A stretch of DNA of 64,000 nucleotides from Rhynchopus sp. YZ270_cl-10 (taxonomy: Eukaryota > Euglenozoa > Diplonemea > Diplonemida > Diplonemidae), in contig OZ037910.1 of the NCBI GenBank assembly GCA_964035575.1, positions 186,001 to 250,000 on the forward strand. The letters are read 5' to 3'. Made by a program: the position numbers and the translations under genes. How positions within the stretch are numbered: the first letter of the stretch is position 1; each line of letters opens with the position of its first letter. The notes under the pieces were generated by a model. The model ran no database searches, had not been told where the DNA came from, and saw only the letters and a list, made by a program, of their open reading frames with translations. Shown one piece after another: positions 1 to 10,446 of this stretch.

Positions 1-2109
1 AACCCGTCGAACATTCATCCCTTTCTCCCAATAGAGAGCTGACGAGTTCGGATAAATGGTGAAGTTGTTCACAGATTTCACATCCGTAATCTGTCTCGCT
101 CGTGGCCATGCGAATGCTGCAAAGAGACGGATGTCATCATCGGACACTTCGCACCCTTTGGAAACTGCACTGCATGCATCGCGAACAAGCTGGTGAAACT
201 CTTCCTGGCTCAGCAAAGCCTCCTCTTGTGTGCTGAGGGAAATGTTTTTGCCTTCTTTTGCATCACTGAGGTGGGTCTGCGGGTCGATCCCCGTGCATAC
301 AGGAAGCACCCTCACTCGCACACCCATGTCCTTTTGGAGCTCTCGCAGGTACTTCAGAGCAAACCGTGCGCCATCTGGACATTGCTCATCCAGCATCTGA
401 CCTTCATCAACGACGATGATGAGCACAAGGTCGGGTTGTTCCTGGGCTAGCTGCTTGAGTATCTCCCTCACTTTTGATTCTATTGTGGCCAAGTGCACGC
501 GCCGAAGCTGTTCCTTGGTCAGGGTGGGGAGTTCGAACTCCTTCTGCACGTCCGAGTTTTCAGTGTCAAGTTCATCTGGGTTCTTTAGCTTCCTGTATGC
601 ATTGAGCCAAGCAAACAAGCGGGAGCACAACAGCACTCTTATGGATTTCCGTGTTGGGTTCGCTGCGAGGAAGGATCTTTCGTCACAACTCATAGGTGAT
701 CTGCAGTTGAAGCCAATGTACGCCACCACCGGATTGTACTTCTTCTCCTTGTCCTGCTCTTGAAAACCTTGCCGTGCTGTCAATGTGCCAAACGTCTTCC
801 CCACTCCAGATCCACACGCCAACACCAGTGCTCTTGTCTCTTGCATCTTCATGCCATCCGTGATTCCCTCCACAGTGGAGACCAACACCTTGTTGAATCC
901 TTCACGCCCAAAACGCTTTTCTTGCCCGTTGGTACTTGGTAAGCATAGCGGAGTGTCCATCTTCGCGAGAACGTCGAGATCAAATGGCTGCTGTTGAGCT
1001 GCCGCAGCTGAAACGTACCCGAATATCCGGATAACAATCTCCAACTGATTATTGACGCTCTGTAAGTGTGTGGAAAATGAATGTACAAAACTACAAACAA
1101 CAAAATAACAACAAAGTTGCACCACACTGCGCATCACCACTGCCGACTTTGCAACCCCAACACACATGTTGCGAATGGGTCATGCTAGACAGATGAAACT
1201 AAAAGTGGGTGTCAAAAGCAAGTAGACCACTCGCCGTGCCTCCAAAAGGTCCGAGGTTCCCTGCGCCACACAGACAGTACAACCACATGTAATGACTCAA
1301 CTCAAAGGTTGAGTGAATAGAAACAGCAAAGAGTTCTGCACGACAAATATGTTGCGAACGGGTCATGCTGGACAGATAAAATAAACATCTGTGTGGAAAG
1401 CAAATGTTACATACCCCCAGCAGCTTCTCGAACTCGGCGATCTCGGCGTTGATAATTCTCTTGCCTTGCTTGCTGGTGCGGTTGTCGTTAGTGAGGTCCA
1501 CGTAGACGTCGAGGTGCTTCAGTTGTTCGACAGTCACCTTTCCATCCTTGCATTCCTTTAACGCTAGGATCTGCTCCTGCAGCTTGTCCTCCTTTGACTT
1601 CAGTTTAGTCACTCTCTCAAGAGCTTTGACCATGGGAGGCAAGTGTCCGCCCTCAGCAGGCATACTTGTGGGAGGGGAGGCCTTTACATAAGGCCTTTTG
1701 TGACCTTTTTTGCCCCTTCCTCTTCCTCTCTGCCTTCGTTTGGGTTTTTTGTTCTCTCCTTCATTGTTCGCTGTTGTTTTAGGGGAGCTTGTTTCCGTTC
1801 CTCCAAGTTTTGCAGGCATCAAGTCAAGGAGAAAGGGTACGTTGCTTGTGTGAGGGGAGGGGGATGTGAGATAGGGAGAGAGGTGTGTATCCTGTTGTGA
1901 TGTAGAGTAGGTTAGTTGGTGAGAGGAGGTTTCGGGGCTGATAAAATAAAGAGGAGGAGTCAGTAATGTACTGTGAGCCTGAAACACAACGCATGAAAAA
2001 CATAATATGATGGGAAACAGAACAGAAAATACAAAATACAGAACGAATCGAGGGAAGTACCACATCAAAAGAATCAACCTTCCTTTTTCTTCAAACATAC
2101 GCAAGACAT
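1..2109 (-). CDS. Crinkler/RHS-like NTPase-nuclease gene 1 (3' part outside window), module type A
   Basis: Inferred exons on the minus strand are 2101-2109 (Met-Ser-Cys end of a small first exon), 1415-1978 and 1-1059. Introns 1979-2100 and 1060-1414 are GT-AG with GTATGT donors, and all junctions are phase 0. The middle exon (188 codons) has a Ser/Thr/Pro-rich start, a basic stretch rich in KRR and RGRGRGKK, then coiled-coil module A (VKALERV... to ...FEKLLG). The last exon shows a P-loop (GSGVGKT) and Walker B (LVLIIVVDEGQ) and runs off the window before the nuclease domain. The segment after the acceptor (SVNNQLEIVIRIFGYV) differs from gene 2 and resembles gene 5. An alternative start is the Met at 1819 (MPAKLGG). 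Family assignment rests on the NTPase motifs and on intact siblings. Cellular target unknown; in the family these are effector or conflict proteins. Confidence 0.75.
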
Positions 2110-2628
2110 CTGTGGTGCACCCTTTGCGCCAACTGGGGTCACTCTGCGCTTTTTCTCTTTTCTTCCGAGGCTCCTGGGTCGTTGTTGGTGCGCATCTTTA
2201 ACTGCTGCTGCCGACCTCGGTGGTAATGGTGGCGGCCTTTACGGAACAAAACAAATCGACACAAATCACAACACAACACACAACACACAGGCAGAGAAAG
2301 AGAGAAAAGGGGGGACAACATTTAGACAGAACAGCGACATCCGCGTTCACTTTCTTTTCGCTTTTGCCATCTCCTCTCTTCACCTCTCAATAGTATTTTT
2401 GAATTGATTTCACTTTTGTTTCGTGACAACTGCTTTCTGTCCCCTTCTTTCTGCACTCGCCCCATATGCGGACACACCACCTGCGGCAATACAACACACG
2501 CAAACAATCATATCTTTCAACAAACAAACAATCAATCACTATTTTGTTTCCTTTACTTTCTTTCCCGATATTTCCCGAGCACAGATTGAAGGCCCATTGC
2601 ACTTTAGAGGAACCCTTCACTTTCTCTT
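2110..2628 (-). promoter_or_regulatory. Conserved leader/promoter block of gene 1
   Basis: This ~500 bp lies upstream of the first recognisable exon and is almost identical to blocks at 5903-6338, 37100-37542, 41205-41647 and 46656-47098. Similarity stops abruptly near 2628, so it marks the left edge of the repeated gene unit. Read on the minus strand it is A-rich, with a short upstream ORF (Met-Ala-Lys-Ala-Lys-Arg-Lys-stop) just after GAGGAG and a pyrimidine-rich stretch. No certain TATA box is visible. Promoter role is inferred from position and conservation only. Confidence 0.5.
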
Positions 2629-2669
2629 TGTATCACTCCGCCAGCTCTGTTGCTTCGTGGTTCGGTCTT

Positions 2670-2908
2670 CTAAATTAGTTTACAGATTCTCCGGAAGAAC
2701 GGCACGTGTCTCGTCATCATTGCTCTGGTCGGGGGTAGAGGTGTCTTCCACATGTGGTTGGGAATATGCGAGCCCCGAGACAGCAATGCAGGCCACACAG
2801 GACGCGATGACAACAGACTTCCGGGTGGTAATGCCTTGACCTCTTCCTTTCCAGTACTACTGTACAGAAGTGTCGTCATTGGCTCCCACGTTGTCGTCAG
2901 AGGACTCA
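2670..2908 (-). other. Shared family tail lying beyond the stop of gene 2
   Basis: The sequence matches the last ~75 codons of genes 3, 4, 6, 7 and 8 (ending FFRRICKLI in their frame). Here it follows the gene 2 stop, so gene 2 is shorter than its siblings. On the same strand another frame carries a hydrophobic run (VVIASCVACIAVSGLAYS). Which frame, if any, is translated cannot be told from DNA alone. Confidence 0.6.
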
Positions 2909-5902
2909 TCACACTGAGTCACCTTCGGTCTTGGAGTTGGTGATGAGAAGGTAATTCTGGTCTTTCCATGGAGCCACGCTGCATTTCTTGAGGTGCTCGA
3001 CATTCTCCACAGTCTCGGGCTTTTTCAGAATAGCCTGTAGTGATTCGTGGACGCGCTTCGCCTTGTTGCGCATGTCGAGGATCGTACCCCATTTTTCGGT
3101 TGGGTCAGTCTTGAACTTCGCGTCTGCGAAGCGGATCTGTAGTGTATGCTTCGTCTTCTTCTTCTCCAACGTCACCAAAATGAAGTCCAACGCTGCCGAT
3201 TCACCGCAATGCACCAGAATCGTGTCGCCATGTTCGCACAGCTTCAAAAGCGCGCCTCCAAACTCAACGCTGAGTGCTGTGCGTTCTTCGAGGCTTTGTG
3301 TGTTGAAGGGGTGAGACTGGTCCTGTGAGTTATCCAGTTTCTGCACCTGCACTACCTCCCCCACAGAAGGTGGAAACCATGTCCGGAGTGTCTGCGTAGT
3401 GCTCTCTGCCGGCAAGTATCTGTTGTCTACCCTATTGTGATAGAAGAACCCCAGGAAAAGAGCCAAAGTCTGGAAGGCGATAGCCTCGAAGCTGCGATCA
3501 TCCGGTGAAAGAGCTTGCAGGTTCACCGTGTCAGGAAAACAACGTAAGAAAAGTGGAATGTCCAACCATTCGAGGATGCTGTGAAGCAGGCTGTAGTCAA
3601 TCAACGGACGTTGCATCTCCTCCTGATCCACAAGACGAACCATGTTGCGAGGCACTGCGCCTCTCTCGAGCGTCTTGCCATCTGCAGCTGCCTGAAGAAC
3701 CTGTCGAACATCCATCCCTTTCTCCCAAAATAGAGTTGTCGACTCCGGATAAATGGTGAAGTTCTTATCCCTTGGCATAGTCATAACCATTCTCGCTCGT
3801 GGCCATGCGAATGCTGCAAAGAGACGGATGTCATCATCGGACACTTTGCGCCCTTTGGTCTTTTTTTTGGAAACTACCTTCTTCCATGCATTGGAAACAA
3901 GCTGGTGAAACTCTTCCTGGCTCAGCAAAGCCTCCTCTTGTGTGCTGAGGGAAATGTTTTTGCCTTCTTTTGCATCACTGAGGTGGGTCTGCGGGTCGAT
4001 CCCCGTGCATACAGGAAGCACCCTCACTCGAACACCCATGTCCTTTTGGAGCTCTCGCAGGTACTTCAGAGCAAACCGTGCGCCATCTGGACATTGCTCA
4101 TCCAGCTTCTGACCTTCATCAACGACGATGATGAGCACAAGGGTGCGTTGTTCCTTGGCTAGCTGCTCGAGTATCTCCCTCACTTTTGATTCTATTGTGG
4201 CCAAGTGCACGCGCCGAAGCTGTTCCTCTGTCAGGGTGGGGAGTTCGAACTCCTTCTGCACGTCCGAGTTTTCAGTGTCAAGTTCATCTGGGTTCTTTAG
4301 CTGCTTGTATGCATTGAGCCAAGCAAACAAGCGGGAGCACAACAGTACTCTTATGGATTTCGGTGTTGGGTTCGCTCTGAGGAATTCTTCCTCTTCCCAA
4401 CTCATACGTGATCTGCAGTTGAAGCCAATGTACGCCACCACCGGATTGTACTTCTTCTCCGTGTCCTGCTCTTGAAAACCTTGCCGTGCTGTCAATGTGC
4501 CAAATGTCTTCCCCACTCCAGATCCACACGCCAACACCAGTGCTCTTGTCTCTTGCATCGTCATGCCATCCGTGATTCCCTCCACAGTGGAGACCAACAC
4601 CTTGTTGAATCCTTCACGCCCAAAACGCTTTTCTTGCTTGTAGGTACTTGGTATGCATAGCGGAGTGTCCATCTTCGCGAGAACGTCGAGATCAAATGGC
4701 TGCTGTTGAGCTGCCGCAGCTGAAACGTTCGCAAGCACCTTGCGTGCACACAACAGCGCTTCTTCAACTCTCTGTGAGAGTGTGTGTAAAATATGTGTAC
4801 AAAACTACAAACAACAAAATAACAATAAAGTTGCACCACACTGCGCATCACCACTGCCGACTTTGCAACCCCAACACACATGTTGCGAATGGGTCATGCT
4901 AGACAGATGAAATAAAAATGGGTGTCAAAGCAAGAAGACCACTCGCCGTGCCTCCAAAAGGTCCGAGGTTCCCTACGCCACACAGACAGTACAACATGTA
5001 ATGACTCAACTCAAAGGTTGAGTGAATAGAAACTACAAAGAGTTCTACACGACACACATGTTGCGAATGGGTCGTGCTGGACAGATAACATAAACATGAG
5101 TGTGGAAAGCAAATATTACATACCCCTAGCAGCTTCTCGAACCCGGCGATCTCGGCGTTGATAATTCTCTTGCCTTGCTTGCTGGTGCGGTTGTCGTTAG
5201 TGAGGTCCACGTAGACGTCGAGGTGCTTCAGTTGTTCGACAGTCACCTTTCCATCCTTGCATTCCTTTAACGCTAGGATCTGCTTCTGCAGCTTGTCCTC
5301 CTTTGACTTCAGGTTAGTCACTCTCTCAAGAGCTTTGACCATGGGAGGCAAGTGTCCGCCCTCAGCAGGCATACTTGTGGGAGGGGAGGCCTTTACATAA
5401 GGCCTTTTGTGACCTTTGCCCCTTCCTCTTCCTCTCTGCCTTCGTTTGGGTTTTTCGTTCTCTCCTTCATTGTTTGCTGTTGTTTTAGGGGAGCTTGTTT
5501 CCGTTCCTCCAAGTTTTGCAGGCATCAAGTCAAGGAGAAAGGGTACGTTGCTTGTGTGAGGGGAGGGGGATGTGAGATAGGGAGAGAGGTGTGTATCCTG
5601 TTGTGATGTAGAGTAGGTTAGTTGGTGAGAGGAGGTTTCGGGGCTGATAAAATAAAGAGGAGGAGTCAGTAATGTACTGTGAGCCTGAAACACAACGCAT
5701 GAAAAACATAATATGATGGGAAACAGAACAGAAAATACAAAATACAGAACGAATCGAGGGAAGTACCACATCGAAAGAATCAACCTTCCTTTTTCTTCAA
5801 ACATACGCAAGACATCTGTGGTGCACCCTTTGCGCCAACTGGGGTCACTCTGCGCTTTTTCTCTTTTCTTCCGAGGCTCCTGGGTCGTTGTTGGTGCTGC
5901 AT
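2909..5902 (-). CDS. Crinkler/RHS-like NTPase-nuclease gene 2, module type A
   Basis: Exons: 5807-5902 (32 codons, basic, containing GRKEKKRR), 5124-5684 (187 codons, module A) and 2909-4771 (620 codons plus stop). Introns 5685-5806 and 4772-5123 are GT-AG; every junction is phase 0, giving ~839 residues. In the large exon (residue 1 = Arg at 4771) the P-loop GSGVGKT is at 83-89, Walker B LVLIIVVDEGQ at 211-221 (Asp218-Glu219), a sensor-like VCTGID at 254-259 and WPRAR at 323-327. The nuclease-like domain follows, with Asp529 on a strand (DFILVTL) and Asp550-Ala-Lys552 in FADAKFK, the pattern of a PD-(D/E)xK fold. The family's known role is ATP-driven action on nucleic acid, often in the host nucleus. 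The protein stops earlier than its siblings, so the 3' end looks altered (about one break). The Met at 5525 is an alternative start. Confidence 0.8.
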
Positions 5903-6338
5903 CTTTAACTGCTGCTGCCGACCTCGGTGGTAATGGTGGCGGCCTTTACGGAACAAAACAAATCGACACAAATCACAACACAACACACAACACACAGGCA
6001 GAGAAAGAGAGAAAAGGGGGGACAACATTTAGACAGAACAGCGACATCCGCGTTCACTTTCTTTTCGCTTTTGCCATCTCCTCTCTTCACCTCTCAATAG
6101 TATTTTTGAATTGATTTCACTTTTGTTTCGTGACAACTGCTTTCTGTCCCCTTCTTTCTGCACTCGCCCCATATGCGGACACACCACCTGCGGCAATACA
6201 ACACACGCAAACAATCATATCTTTCAACAAACAAACAAACAATCACTATTTTGTTTCCTTTACTTTCTTTCCCGATATTTCCCGAGCACAGATTGAAGGC
6301 CCATTGCACTTTAGAGGAACCCTTCACTTTCTCTTTGC
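5903..6338 (-). promoter_or_regulatory. Conserved leader/promoter block of gene 2
   Basis: Second copy of the leader block, near-identical to 2110-2628 up to the same AGAGAAAGTGAAGG boundary. Beyond it this copy continues into the P-loop fragment at 6311-6595, whereas gene 1's copy runs straight into the tail of gene 2. Upstream short ORF and pyrimidine tract are conserved. Confidence 0.5.
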
Positions 6339-6595
6339 AGGGAGGGCACAAACTTCAGTACCCCAAATGCCTCGTCTTCATCTAGACTGCCGAGATGGAT
6401 ATGTGCAGTCCTCTTTTTGCTCCCTTCCGTTTCTTCCAGTTCCTCATCGAATAAGTATGTCAACGAAGTCCAGACAAAACGGATCTCTGGGAAATACGTT
6501 TTGCCAGACCCGGGGATGCCGACCATAGTGATCACGTGCCACCGATTTGATGTTCGCGACGTGATCATTACGTGACATTCATTTGTTTGGCACAT
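6311..6595 (-). pseudogene. Orphan P-loop NTPase fragment (GIPGSGKT)
   Basis: A 94-codon frame contains a canonical P-loop (VGIPGSGKT) followed by RFVWTSLTYLFDEELEETEG and an acidic LGSLDEDEAFGVL segment. The P-loop sequence differs from the ACGSGVGKT of the tandem genes, so this is a piece of another NTPase, perhaps a different Crinkler/RHS clade. No Walker B or later domain follows, and the frame runs into the leader block. A near-identical copy lies at 47071-47355, with partial copies at 37515-37796 and 50370-50448. Looks like a fossil carried along with the repeat unit, though a short transcribed exon is not excluded. Confidence 0.5.
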
Positions 6596-6690
6596 TGCTA
6601 TTCACAAGGTAAGTTGATTACTTCACTCACTACGGAAACATGGCAGCCACACATCACTCCGCCAGCTCTGTTGCTTAGTGGTGTGGTCTT

Positions 6691-9401
6691 CTAAATTAGT
6701 TTACAGATTCTCCGGAAGAACGGCACGTGTGTCGTCATCATTGCTCTGGTCGGGGGTAGAGGTGTCTTCCACATGTGGTTGGGAATATGCGAGCCCCGAG
6801 ACAGCAATGCAGGCCACACAGGACGCGATGACAACAGACTTGAGGGTGGTAATGCCTTGACCTCAGGCACCTCTTCCTTTCCAGTACTACTGTACAGAAG
6901 TGTCGTCATTGGCTCCCACGTTGTCGTCAGAGGACTCATCACACAGTCACCTTCGGTCTTGAAGTTGGTGATGAGAAGGAAATTCTGGTCTTTCCATGGA
7001 GCCACGCTGCATTTCTTGAGGTGCTCGACATTCTCCACAGTCTCAGGATTTTTCAGAATAGCCTGTAGTGATTCGTGGACGCGCTTCGCCTTGTTGCGCA
7101 TGTCGAGGATCGTACCCCATTTTTCGGTCGGGTCAGTCTTGAACTTCGCGTCTGCGAAGCGGATCTGTAGTGTATGCTTCGTCTTCTTCTTCTCCAACGT
7201 CACCAAAATGAAGTCCATCGCTGCTGACTCATCGCAATGCACCAGAATCGTGTCGCCATGATCGCACAGCTTCAAAAGCGCGCCTCCAAACTCAACGCTG
7301 AGTGCTGTGCGTTCTTCGTGGCTTTGTGTGTTGAAGGGGTGAGACTGGTCCTGTGAGTTATCCAGTTTCTGCACCTGCACTACCTTGCACACAGAAGGTG
7401 GAAACCATGTCCGGAGTGTCTGCGTAGTGCTCTCTGCCGGCAAGTATCTGTTGTCTACCCTATTGTGATAGAAGAACCCCAGGAAAAGAGCCAAAGTCTG
7501 GAAGGCGATAGCCTCGAAGCTGCGATCATCCGGTGAAAGAGCTTGCAGGTTCACCGTGTCAGGAAAACAACGGAAGAAATATGGAATGTTCAACCTGTCG
7601 ATGATGCTGTGAAGCAGGCTGTAGTCAATCAACGGAAGTTGCATCTCCTCCTCCTGCACAAGACGAACCATGTTGCGAGGCACTGCGCCTCTCTCGAGCG
7701 TCTTGCCATCTGCAGCTGCCTGAAGAACCCGCCGAACATCCATCCCTTTCTCCCAAAAGAGAGTTGTCGAGTTCGGATAAATGGTGAAGTTCTTTGTACC
7801 TTGCATCTCCTTAACCATTCTCGCTCGTGGCCATGCGAATGCTGCAAAGAGACGGATGTCATCATCGGACACTTTGCGCCCTTTGGTCATTTCTTCGGAA
7901 ACTACCTTGTTCCATGCATTGGAAACAAGCTGGTGAAACTCTTCCTGGCTCAGCAAAGCCTCCTCTTGTGTGCTGAGGGAAATGTTTTTGCCTTCTTTTG
8001 CATCACTGAGGTGGGTCTGCGGGTCGATCCCCGTGCATACAGGAAGCACCCTCACTCGAACACCCATGTCCTTTTGGAGCTCTCGCAGGTACTTCAGAGC
8101 AAACCGTGCGCCATCTGGACATTTCTCATCCAGCTTCTGACCTTCATCAACGACGATGATGAGCACAAGGGTGCGTTGTTCCTGGGCTAGCTGCTCGAGT
8201 ATCTCCCTCACTTTTGATTCTATTGTGTCCAAGTGCACGCGCCGAAGCTGTTCCTCGGTCAGGGTGGGGAGTTCTAACTCCTTCTGCACGTCCGAGTTTT
8301 CAGTGTCAAGTTCATCTGGGTTCTTTAGCTGCTTGTATGCATTGAGCCAAGCAAACAAGCGGGAGCACAACAGCACTCTTATGGATTTCCGTGTTGGGTT
8401 CGCTCTGAGATAGGATCTTTCGTCACAACTCATAAGTGATCTGCAGTTGAAGCCAATGTACGCCACTACCGGATTGTACTTCTTCTTCATGCCCTGCTCT
8501 TGAAAACCTTGCCGTGCTGTCAATGTGCCAAACGTCTTCCCCACTCCAGATCCACACGCCAACACCAGTGCTCTTGTCTCTTGCATCTTCATGCCATCCG
8601 TGATTCCCTCCGCAGTGGAGACCAACACCTTGTTGAATCCTTCACGCCCAAAACGCTTTTCTTGCTTGTAGGTACTTGGTATGCATAGCGGAGTGTCCAT
8701 CATCGCGAGAACGTCGAGATCAAATGGCTGCTGTTGAGCTGCCGCAGCTGAAACGTTCGCAAGCACCTTGCGTGCATACAACAGCCTTAAATCAACTTGC
8801 TGTGAGTGTGTGTGTAAAATATGTGTACAAAACTACAAACAACAAAATAACAACAAAGTTGCACCACACTGCGCATCACCACTGCCGACTTTGCAACCCC
8901 AACACACATGTTGCGAATGGGTCATGTAAGACAGATGAAATAAAAATGGGTGTCAAAGCAAGAAGACCACTACCCGTGTCTCCAAAAGGTCCGAGGTTCC
9001 CTGCGCCACACAGACAGTACAACCACATGTAATGACTCAGCTCAAAGGTTGAGTGAATAGAAACTACAAAGAGTTCTGCACGACACACATGTTGCGAACG
9101 GGTCATGCTAGAAAAATAAAACAAGAATGGGTGTCAAAAGCAAGTGTCATACCTCCTTCTCCTTCTCGAGCTCGGCGATCTTGTCGGCGATCTTCTGCTT
9201 GCCATCAGGGGTGTCACGGTCGCTGTCCGTAAAACCCCACAGACGAAGCTGGTTCAACTTGCTGACGTCATAGCCTGGTGCACTTGCACGGAATCCCTCC
9301 AATGCATCGATCTGGTCCTTCAGCGTCTTCTGCTCGCCCTCCAGGTAAGTTACTCTCCTACCAGCAGTGCCTGCAGGAGGCAAGTCATCACCATCAGGCA
9401 T
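6691..9401 (-). CDS. Crinkler/RHS-like NTPase-nuclease gene 3, module type B
   Basis: Exons 9153-9401 (83 codons, Met-Pro-Asp-Gly-Asp-Asp start, module B) and 6691-8799 (702 codons plus stop); the 353 nt GT-AG intron 8800-9152 has a GTATGA donor. Module B reads VTYLEGEQKTLKDQIDAL, a ~30-residue linker, then IADKIAELEKEKE: two helices around a loop. The second exon has the intact P-loop (ACGSGVGKT), Walker B with Asp-Glu and the nuclease Asp ... FADAKFK, and ends in the tail shared by most copies. The family leader is gone: similarity stops near 9461 and repeat DNA follows, so the small basic first exon of the other genes is absent and the Met at 9401 is the likely start. The 5' half is near-identical to gene 8. 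Confidence 0.78.
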
Positions 9402-9461
9402 ACTTGGGATGTGAGAGGAGGAGAGAGAGGTGTGTATCCTGTTGTGATGTAGAGTAGGTTA

Positions 9462-10200
9462 GTTGTTTGCATGGGGCTTATATACAGGGCTGCCAAAAAA
9501 TTTGCACGTACTACAGTACTTACCAAGAGAGGGGGGTGGGCTTTCTGCTTGAAGAAAGTTGCCGATTTTTTTTGTGTTGTAAAGTTTTCTTCCAGATTGT
9601 GCAAGTAACGGGGGTTTTGATGTTTTCTGAAAAAACCTGGAGGGCGCACCAGGCCGCGTGCCGGAGGTGCTATGAGGGGGTTTCTTAGAAAACTTGTTCT
9701 CTACACTAACATCACACTGGCACCGTACTCATTTTAACAAAAACCAAGAACTTGCCCAATTCTGCAAATTGACCCCACCACAGAACGGACGGATTCCGGA
9801 AATGCAAATGCCGGTGTTTTCGCGCATTTTCATGTTTCAGCATGTGGGAGAGAAAATCTGGGTTGTGGGATTTACCTTGGCCCTTTACCTTACACTCATT
9901 TTGACCAAAACCAAGAACTTGCCATTTCTGCAAATTGACCCCACCACAGTGCGGACAGATTCCGGAAATGCCAATCGCAGTATGTTTTGGGGCTGAAAAA
10001 TTTTCAGGGGAAAATTTTTTTGAGCAGCATTTTTTGGCCGAAAATGGGCCCCACGTATAAGCAACCGGGCTCATATTTTCAAAAAATTTAAGTGGTCAAA
10101 AAATTGTCCAATTTTCGAGATTGACCCCACCACTGCACGGGTGAATCTCAAAAATGCAAATAAGGACGTTTTTGGCACAAAATAAATCTGCCAAAAAATT
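9462..10200. repeat. Dispersed AT-rich repeat with GACCCCACCAC cores replacing the gene 3 leader
   Basis: Starts where the family leader ends (GTAGGTTAGTTG). It is an inverted, diverged copy of 25250-25985, with CAGGGCTGCCAAAAAATTTG near 9484. It includes three GACCCCACCAC units (near 9770, 9940 and 10120), each followed by a CGGAYKGATTCCGGAAATGC-like or related sequence. No open reading frame worth calling. Confidence 0.6.
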
Positions 10201-10203
10201 TGT

Positions 10204-10446
10204 GTCCCGGATTGGATTTTCATAGATGGAACGCCCATATGGGCACCAAAAAATATGGGCAATATGGGCGGAAAAAATGTGCCCATATGCCCATATGGGC
10301 ATATGGGCGTAAATTTGGGCGAATATGGGCGCATATGGGCGGATATGGGCACATTTTCAAATATGGGCTACGGGCCCATATTTTTTAAGGTGGCCCATAT
10401 TTCGGATATGGGCGCCCATATTTCAATATGGGCGCCCAATCTTAAT
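10204..10446. repeat. GCCCATATGGGC palindrome array
   Basis: About fifteen ATGGGC/GCCCAT units in both orientations form repeated 12-base palindromes (GCCCATATGGGC) and wider ones (ATGGGCGCCCAT). A second array of the same unit in opposite order lies at 13561-13800, and both share the flanking string ATAGATGGAACGCCCATATG or its complement. No coding potential; translated frames are low complexity. Confidence 0.75.

Noticed and set aside
1979-2100. Hydrophobic MWYFPRFVLYFVFSVLF segment as a secretion signal
   Set aside because: It begins right after a GTATGT donor and ends at TTTCAG, is T-rich like an intron, and its removal keeps the frame; more likely intron 1 than a signal peptide.
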